Source: Rhodospirillaceae bacterium UBA6219
GTDB lineage: Bacteria; Pseudomonadota; Alphaproteobacteria; Rhodospirillales; Magnetospirillaceae
Direction of reading: 5' to 3'
Assembly: GCA_002435715.1 (NCBI GenBank)
Contig: DISD01000065.1
Span: 1 to 57,193 of the forward strand
DNA length: 57,193 bases
Of the stretch, positions 51,872 to 57,193 are shown piece by piece. Below the pieces are notes generated by a model that saw only the letters and a program-made list of their open reading frames with translations, was not told the DNA's origin and made no database searches. Each line of letters begins with the position of its first letter. Position 1 is the first letter of the stretch. The translations under genes were made by a program, and so were the position numbers.

Positions 51872-53090
51872 ATGAAACCTTCCCTCTGACCTTGCTTTTC
51901 GACGCCGAGGACAACAGCAACCACCCCAGCACCGCCGAGGCCACCGAGCCAGCGATGACCCCTAATTTTGTTTCTACCATGGCATTTCCGTCCGGAAAGG
52001 CCAAGCCGCCAATGAACAGGCTCATGGTGAAACCGATGCCGGTCAACACCGCCACCCCATAAAGCTGCCGCCAATCGGCACCTTCCGGCATGGCCCCCAG
52101 CTTCAGCTTGATCGCCAGCCACGACATGCCGAAGACACCCAATTGCTTGCCGGCGAACAAGCCGGCCGCGATGCCCAGGAACACCGGGTCCAACAAGGAC
52201 GAAACGCTCATGCCGTCAAAGGACAGGCCGGAATTGGCGAAGGCGAAGATGGGCAGGATGGCGAAGGCCACCCAGGGATGCAGCCAATGTTCCAGCCGGC
52301 GCAACGGGGCCTGGGCATGGCGCAACGGAATGGTCAGGCCCAGCAACACGCCGGCGATGGTGGCATGAACGCCGGATTTCAGCAGACAGACCCACAGCAC
52401 CGCGCCCACCAGCATGTAGGGGGTCAGACGGCTGATGCCATAACGGTTGAAGATGATCAGCACCACCAAGGCGGCGGCACCGCCCAGCAGCGCCATGGTG
52501 TTGATGTCGTGGGAATAGAAGAAGGCGATGATCAGGATGGCGCCCAGATCGTCGATGATGGCCAAGGCGGTCAGGAAGATGCGCAGGGACAGCGGCACCC
52601 GCGCCCCCAACAGCGACAGCACGCCCAAGGAAAAAGCGATGTCGGTGGCCGACGGGATGGCCCAGCCGCGAATGGCCTGCGCGTCGCCCCAGGCGAAGCC
52701 GGCATAGATCAGCGCCGGTACCGCCATGCCGCCGATGGCGGCGAAGGCCGGCAGCATGATCTGCTGGGGCGACGACAATTCGCCGTCCATGGCTTCGCGC
52801 TTGATCTCCAAGGCCACCAGCAGGAAGAACACCGCCATCAGCCCGTCGTTGATCCACAACAACAGCGGCTTGTCGATGACCAGCGCCCCCACCCCGGCCA
52901 CCACCCGGGTGTCGATGATCTGTTGGTAAAGACCGGCCAAGGGCGAGTTTTCCATGGCCAGGGCCACCAGCATGACCACAACCAGGATGATGCCGCCCGC
53001 CGATTCCAGTCGCAGGAAGGCTTGCAAAGCCCCCATGACACCGGTGGACGGGTGCGGATGCCCGTGATCCGCCTTGTGCTTGTCAGTCAT
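51858..53090 (-). CDS. nhaA: Na+/H+ antiporter NhaA
   Basis: A 410-aa protein with about twelve membrane segments. WAIPSATDIAFSLGVLSLLG, ALAIIDDLGAILIIAFFY (the two Asp of the ion-binding site), KSGVHATIAGVLLGL and GIGFTMSLFIGGLAF are NhaA signatures. A short His-rich N-terminus (HKADHGHPHP) precedes the first helix. First gene of the nhaA-CBS-NhaD/ArsB operon. It exports Na+ in exchange for H+. Confidence 0.96.
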   Translation of the reverse strand: MTDKHKADHGHPHPSTGVMGALQAFLRLESAGGIILVVVMLVALAMENSPLAGLYQQIIDTRVVAGVGALVIDKPLLLWINDGLMAVFFLLVALEIKREAMDGELSSPQQIMLPAFAAIGGMAVPALIYAGFAWGDAQAIRGWAIPSATDIAFSLGVLSLLGARVPLSLRIFLTALAIIDDLGAILIIAFFYSHDINTMALLGGAAALVVLIIFNRYGISRLTPYMLVGAVLWVCLLKSGVHATIAGVLLGLTIPLRHAQAPLRRLEHWLHPWVAFAILPIFAFANSGLSFDGMSVSSLLDPVFLGIAAGLFAGKQLGVFGMSWLAIKLKLGAMPEGADWRQLYGVAVLTGIGFTMSLFIGGLAFPDGNAMVETKLGVIAGSVASAVLGWLLLSSASKSKVRGKVSYDVQ

Positions 53091-53167
53091 GTCTGGCCCC
53101 TATGCCTCTTCACACACCGTTCCTGGACGGTCCTAGGAAATAGGTGTGAAAACGGGACAAGGGAAGA

Positions 53168-53186
53168 ACGGATTTCCGCAATCCGT
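53168..53186 (-). terminator. stem-loop after dctR
   Basis: ACGGATT/AATCCGT with a 5-nt loop, 3 bp past the dctR stop on the minus strand, followed by TCTTCCCTTG. The T tract is poor, so termination is only likely. Confidence 0.55.
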
Positions 53187-53189
53187 CGG

Positions 53190-53795
53190 TCAAAGACGAT
53201 AATTGGACAACAATTGCGCCAGTTCCACCGCGGTCTTCACGCCCATTTTCTCGAAAACATGGGCGCGGTGGACTTCCACCGTACGCATGGTGATGCCCAG
53301 GTCGTCGGCGATCACCTTGTTCAACTTGCCAGCCAGCACCAAGTCCATGACCTGGCGTTCCCGTGCCGTCAAGCTGGCCAGACGGCTGGCGATTCCGGCG
53401 CTGTCCGCCTCGCGCTCGCGCCGCTGGGCCGACAGCGCCAGGGCTTCGATCACCCGGTCGACCAATTCGTTGTCGTTGAACGGTTTCTCGACAAAATCCA
53501 TGGCGCCCTTCTTCAGCGCCGACACCGCCATGGGCACGTCGCCATGGCCGGTCAGGAAGATCACCGGCAACGACGCCGACACGTCGCGCAGACGGTCGAA
53601 CAGGTCCAGGCCGCTCATGCCGCTCATGCGGATGTCCAGCAACAGGCAACCCGACTGACCCGGCCGCCATTCGGCCAGGAAAGCCTCGGCCGAATCATAG
53701 GACTTCACCGCCACGCCACGGGACTGGAACAGCCATGACAAGGCGTCACGGATGGCTTCGTCGTCGTCGACGATGAAGACGTGATCCACACTCAT
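53190..53795 (-). CDS. dctR: DctR/FixJ-family response regulator
   Basis: A 201-aa protein: receiver with VDDDEAIRDALSWLF, phospho-Asp in LLLDIRMSGMSG, FLTGHGDVPMAVSALKKGAMDFVEKPF, and a LuxR-type HTH (LTARERQVMDLVLAGKLNKVIADDL, RTVEVHRAHVFEKM). The start at 53795 has AGGAG and overlaps the kinase stop by ATGA. With the divergent TRAP genes it is named DctR by analogy with Rhodobacter DctSR. Confidence 0.88.
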   Translation of the reverse strand: MSVDHVFIVDDDEAIRDALSWLFQSRGVAVKSYDSAEAFLAEWRPGQSGCLLLDIRMSGMSGLDLFDRLRDVSASLPVIFLTGHGDVPMAVSALKKGAMDFVEKPFNDNELVDRVIEALALSAQRREREADSAGIASRLASLTARERQVMDLVLAGKLNKVIADDLGITMRTVEVHRAHVFEKMGVKTAVELAQLLSNYRL

Positions 53796-55768
53796 GCGGC
53801 ACTCCTTAGCGGCAGGGAAAAGATGAAGACCGACCCACCGTCGGGATGCGGTTCGAACCACAATCGGCCACGATGGAATTCGATGATCGAGCGGCAGATG
53901 TTCAAGCCCATGCCCATGCCTTCATCCTTGGTGGTGAAGAACGGCTGGAACAGATTCTCACGCACTTCCGGGGCGATGCCGGCCCCGTGGTCGCGAACAG
54001 AGACCAGGGCGTTGTCCCCCTGGGCCGACAAGGTGACTTCCAGACGGCGCAATTTGGGCGGCAGGCCGACCATGGCCTCGACGCCGTTGCGGGTCAGGTT
54101 CAGCACCACTTGTTCCAGCATGACATGGTCGCCGTCCACCAGGGCCTCGGGCACCTGCTTGTCCAAGATGACGATGACGCCATGCTTCTTGGCGTCGGGA
54201 TCGACAAAGGAAATGGCATCGGCCAGCACCTGGGGCAACGAACAGACCTGCACGCGCGGTTCGGACTTGCGGACGAAATCGTGGACCCGGCGGATGATCT
54301 GTCCGGCCCGCTGGGCCTGGACCACCAGCTTGGACAGCGGCGGCCGCAATTCCTCGGGGGTGAAATTGTCGGCGCCCAGACGGTTCAGGCAGCCGGTGGC
54401 ATAAGAAGCGATGGCGGAAAGCGGCTGGTTCAGTTCGTGGGCCAAGGTCGACGCCATTTCGCCCATGGTGATCAGACGCGAGGTCCGTTGCAGCTTTTCC
54501 TGCTGCTGGTGGGCCATTTCCTCGGCCGCCTTGCGCTCGGTGATGTCCACCACCGAAGCCATCCAACCGGTGTGCGACCCTTGCGCGTCGATCAGCGGCG
54601 CTTCATAGACCAAGGCCCAGAAGGTGTCGCCGTCACTGCGGCGGAACTGGATTTCAAAGCCGTCGCGCGGGGCGTCGCCGGCCAGCACCTTGTGGTGCAT
54701 GCGCAGGGTCTCGTCCAACAATTCCGGCACCCAATAGGGCATGGGCGGCACCCGGCCGACCAGTTCCTCGGGCCGCCAGCCGACCATGTGGCAAAAAGCC
54801 GGGTTGACGTAAGTGACGCGCCCGTCCAGGTCGCGGGCCCGCATGCCCACCGTCAGCGAATCCTCCATGGCCTTGCGGAAAGCGTGTTCTTCCGACAATG
54901 CCCGTTCGGCGGCCAGACGGCGGTGCAGATGACGGCGCACCAGCCCCAGGCTGGAAAGCGCCAGCAAAGCCAGGACGAAAATGGCCGTCGCCAGCACGTT
55001 GCGCACCAGCTTGCCTTCGCTGGCATAGATGGTGGCCACCACCGACAGGCCTTGGCCCGGCGGTTCCAGACGCACCTGATGACTGGCGCCGGGTTCGGTC
55101 AACTGCACCCCGGTCTTGGACCCCAGGACGTTACCGTCGGAATCCACCACCTCGATCTTGTATTTTTCCGCCACCCACCAGGGAACGTGGTGGGTCAGCA
55201 TGGAATCCACCGAAATGGCCGCCGACAGCATTCCCACCAGAACGTGTTCCTGATAGACCGGAACCATGGCCTCGAACACCACGCCGCCGGTGGACGAAGC
55301 ATAGGCCGGGCTCCACGACACCCGCCCGGTGGAACGCGCCAGCAGGAAGGTCGGCCACCACGGCGCCTGCTCGCCGGGAAGAAAGCCGGACGGCTCGCCC
55401 TGGACCGGCGGCACCGCCACCGACAGCACCCCGTCGACGCCGCGCAGGGTCAGACGCTGGATTTCCGGATTGTTGGCGATCAGGGCGCGGCCGGCATTTT
55501 CAAACAATTCCAGCGACAGCGACCGCCGCCCCAAGTCCGAGGCCAGCTGACCCAGCTTTTCTTCGTCGGTGGTCAGGTGGAAATGCAGGTTCTGTTCGAC
55601 CCACAAGATGTCCTTGATCAGGGTCAGACGTTCTTCTTCCACGTCGGATCGGTGCAACAGCCACAACAACACGCCCAGCAACATGACCACCAACACCATG
55701 GCGATGGCCGGCATGGCCTGGAAGGCTGGACGCGAGGGCAATCCGTTAGGCACGGTGATTTTCATCAT
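53792..55768 (-). CDS. dctS: DctS-like sensor histidine kinase for C4-dicarboxylates
   Basis: A 658-aa kinase: membrane helix (PAIAMVLVVMLLGVLLWLL), periplasmic double-PDC-type sensor of ~240 residues, second helix (VLATAIFVLALLALSSLGLV), PAS domain (MRARDLDGRVTYVNPAFCHM), HisKA with LAHELNQPLSAIASYATG and HATPase with NLTRNGVEA, VRDHGAGI and GMGMGLNICRSI. The tandem ATGATG at 55763-55768 is taken as start (GGAT upstream); the frame is open to 55867. Divergent from dctP, matching the Rhodobacter dctS/dctR-dctP layout. Confidence 0.88.
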   Translation of the reverse strand: MMKITVPNGLPSRPAFQAMPAIAMVLVVMLLGVLLWLLHRSDVEEERLTLIKDILWVEQNLHFHLTTDEEKLGQLASDLGRRSLSLELFENAGRALIANNPEIQRLTLRGVDGVLSVAVPPVQGEPSGFLPGEQAPWWPTFLLARSTGRVSWSPAYASSTGGVVFEAMVPVYQEHVLVGMLSAAISVDSMLTHHVPWWVAEKYKIEVVDSDGNVLGSKTGVQLTEPGASHQVRLEPPGQGLSVVATIYASEGKLVRNVLATAIFVLALLALSSLGLVRRHLHRRLAAERALSEEHAFRKAMEDSLTVGMRARDLDGRVTYVNPAFCHMVGWRPEELVGRVPPMPYWVPELLDETLRMHHKVLAGDAPRDGFEIQFRRSDGDTFWALVYEAPLIDAQGSHTGWMASVVDITERKAAEEMAHQQQEKLQRTSRLITMGEMASTLAHELNQPLSAIASYATGCLNRLGADNFTPEELRPPLSKLVVQAQRAGQIIRRVHDFVRKSEPRVQVCSLPQVLADAISFVDPDAKKHGVIVILDKQVPEALVDGDHVMLEQVVLNLTRNGVEAMVGLPPKLRRLEVTLSAQGDNALVSVRDHGAGIAPEVRENLFQPFFTTKDEGMGMGLNICRSIIEFHRGRLWFEPHPDGGSVFIFSLPLRSAA

Positions 55769-55912
55769 ATCCAGGGTTGAGAAGCGCGGAAGACAGCGCT
55801 TTGCGCCCTCCATGATGCCCATTTGTCGGATATCCACAATAGCCCTTCGCACGAAAGTTTCTGACAATCCGCCGGATAAAGTTTGCCAAAACTATCCGGG
55901 AGGAGAATCCCC

Positions 55913-56920
55913 ATGAAATTCCGTACCCTGCTTGGCTGTGTCGTCGCTGGCGTCCTGGCGTCCTCGGCCGCCTTGGCTGCCGACCCCATCGTCATCAAGT
56001 TCAGCCACGTGGTGGCGCCGGACACCCCCAAGGGCAAGGCCGCCGAAATGTTCAAGAAGCTGGCCGAAGAACGCACCAAGGGTGCGGTCAAGGTCGAGGT
56101 CTATCCGAACAGCCAGCTTTACAAGGACAAGGAAGAGATGGAAGCCCTGCAGCTGGGCGCCGTCCAGATGCTGGCCCCGTCCTTGGCCAAGTTCGGCCCG
56201 CTGGGCGTCAAGGAATTCGAAGTTTTCGACCTGCCCTACATCTTCCCGAACCGTGAAGTCCTGCGCGCCGTCACCGAAGGCCCGGTCGGCCAGGGCCTGT
56301 TGAAGAAGCTGGAAAAGAAGGGCATCACCGGCCTGGCTTTCTGGGATAACGGCTTCAAGATCATGTCGGCCAACAAGCCGCTGAAGGCCCCCGAAGACAT
56401 GAAGGGACTGAAGGTCCGCATCCAGTCGTCCAAAGTTCTGGACGCCCAGATGCGCGCGCTCGGCGCCCTGCCGCAGACCATGGCCTTCTCGGAAGTCTAT
56501 CAGGCCCTGCAGACCGGCGTGGTCGACGGCACCGAAAACCCGCCCAGCAACATGTACACCCAGAAGATGCATGAAGTGCAAAAGCACGCCATCGTCAGCC
56601 GCCATGGCTATCTGGGCTATGCGGTCATCGTGAACAAGAAGTTCTGGGACGGCCTGCCGGCCGACACCCGCGCCATCCTGGAAGGCGCCATGAACGAAGC
56701 CTCGCGCTTCGCCAATGCCATCGCCCAGCAGGAAAACGACGACGCCCTGGCGGCCATGAAGGCTTCGGGCAAGACCGAGTTCTACGAACCGACCAAGGAA
56801 GACATCGCCGCCTGGCGCAAGGCCCTGCTGCCGGTCCATGCTGAAATGGAAAGCCGTGTCGGCAAGGAAATCATCCAGGCCGTCTACAAGGAATCCGAAA
56901 AGCTCGGTTTCAAGAACTAA
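55913..56920 (+). CDS. dctP: TRAP C4-dicarboxylate-binding protein DctP
   Basis: A 335-aa periplasmic protein: signal peptide to ALA, IKFSHVVAPDTPKGKAAEMF, VEVYPNSQLYKDKEEMEALQ, the conserved Arg in KGLKVRIQSSKVLD that clamps the substrate carboxylate, and VVDGTENPPSNMYTQK. GGGAGGAG precedes the ATG. It binds malate, succinate or fumarate. A stem-loop follows it, before the permease genes. Confidence 0.95.
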   Translation: MKFRTLLGCVVAGVLASSAALAADPIVIKFSHVVAPDTPKGKAAEMFKKLAEERTKGAVKVEVYPNSQLYKDKEEMEALQLGAVQMLAPSLAKFGPLGVKEFEVFDLPYIFPNREVLRAVTEGPVGQGLLKKLEKKGITGLAFWDNGFKIMSANKPLKAPEDMKGLKVRIQSSKVLDAQMRALGALPQTMAFSEVYQALQTGVVDGTENPPSNMYTQKMHEVQKHAIVSRHGYLGYAVIVNKKFWDGLPADTRAILEGAMNEASRFANAIAQQENDDALAAMKASGKTEFYEPTKEDIAAWRKALLPVHAEMESRVGKEIIQAVYKESEKLGFKN

Positions 56921-56935
56921 TCATTTAACGTGAAC

Positions 56936-56965
56936 GGGGGCGTCTTTTTCAGCGAAGACGCCCCC
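56936..56965 (+). promoter_or_regulatory. intercistronic stem-loop between dctP and dctQ
   Basis: GGGGGCGTCTT (56936-56946) pairs with AAGACGCCCCC (56955-56965) over an 8-nt loop. It is followed by TCTTC and not a T run. Such hairpins after binding-protein genes act as partial terminators or mRNA stabilisers, keeping DctP more abundant than the permease. Confidence 0.75.
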
Positions 56966-56985
56966 TCTTCATGCGCGGAGCAAGC

Positions 56986-57193
56986 ATGTTCAACAAAGCC
57001 CTGGATCATCTTGAGGAAGCGCTGATCGCCTTTCTCATGGCTGCGGCGACGGTCATCATTTTCGTCGCGGTGATGCACCGATACGCCGCTGGCGTATCCT
57101 TCCTGTACGATTACGTCGGCCATTGGAATTTTTCCTGGGCCCAGGAATTGTGCATCATCATGTTCGTGTGGATGGCGAAGTTCGGCGCCGCCT
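56986..57193 (+). CDS. dctQ: TRAP small permease subunit DctQ (cut by window edge)
   Basis: ATG 56986 with GGAG five nt upstream; 69 codons are visible and the frame runs off the right end. The product begins MFNKALDHLEEALIAFLMAAAT, with a first membrane helix and a WAQELCIIMFVWMAKFGAA segment that matches the conserved QE..I..FVW motif of DctQ. The large permease DctM should follow outside the window. Confidence 0.9.
   Translation, partial: MFNKALDHLEEALIAFLMAAATVIIFVAVMHRYAAGVSFLYDYVGHWNFSWAQELCIIMFVWMAKFGAA

Noticed and set aside
53846..55780. 644-codon plus-strand open frame
   Set aside because: Antisense of the dctS kinase gene; no domain visible.

Overview
The window looks like the chromosome of a GC-rich alphaproteobacterium, probably of the Rhodospirillales and possibly Magnetospirillum-like. 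The clues are a complete AapJQMP amino-acid transporter, an NDUFS4-type complex I accessory protein, FixJ-type regulators paired with PAS/HATPase kinases, and many periplasmic c-type cytochromes. The genus is inferred from gene content alone.

Positions 1-15629 are the tnsA-proximal (right-end) part of a Tn7-like transposon sitting in attTn7 just downstream of glmS. It carries a full tnsABCDE operon (7661-15488). Three tandem 20-bp TnsB-type repeats and a terminal TGT/ACA lie at 15561-15629, next to the glmS terminator hairpin. The other end lies off the left edge. The visible cargo (1-7582) is the most unusual part. It holds a truncated PD-(D/E)XK nuclease-like gene, a 1315-aa Rad50/SMC-like ATPase with a CxxC hook and a C-terminal LexA/S24-like Ser-Lys domain, a small helical protein, a divergent ParB-like protein, and an AT-richer Dam-type DNA methylase. 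By content and location it is a candidate, possibly undescribed, anti-phage or anti-plasmid system, in part reminiscent of Lamassu (SMC + nuclease + small subunit).

Right of the transposon is host core genome. glmU-glmS make UDP-GlcNAc, and gph is divergent. A zinc regulon follows: zur-znuCB divergent from znuA-hisI-COG0523 around a palindromic Zur-type site. Next come a five-heme cytochrome c whose C-terminal half resembles thiosulfate dehydrogenase/tetrathionate reductase TsdA, and a divergent TtrS/TtrR-like two-component pair. After these are a lone ugpB-like binding protein, a hydrolase and the aapJQMP operon.

Positions 35702-41538 hold a probable metal-uptake operon: DUF2946 protein, TonB-dependent receptor, DUF4198-like protein, NapH-like polyferredoxin, DsbD-like membrane protein and TonB. 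Two tRNAs (Arg-UCU and Pro-UGG) flank an NDUFS4-like gene. A large PAS kinase follows. Then a PhoPQ-like pair with a PepSY protein faces a small-protein / cytochrome b561 / SHP (DUF1924) / diheme cytochrome electron-transfer operon.

The right end holds a DUF192 protein, an nhaA-CBS-NhaD/ArsB-like ion-transport operon, and a dctS-dctR two-component pair divergent from a dctPQ(M) TRAP dicarboxylate transporter that runs off the right edge. Genes are densely packed, with many ATGA stop/start overlaps. The only gene-free stretch over 300 bp is 49732-50075.
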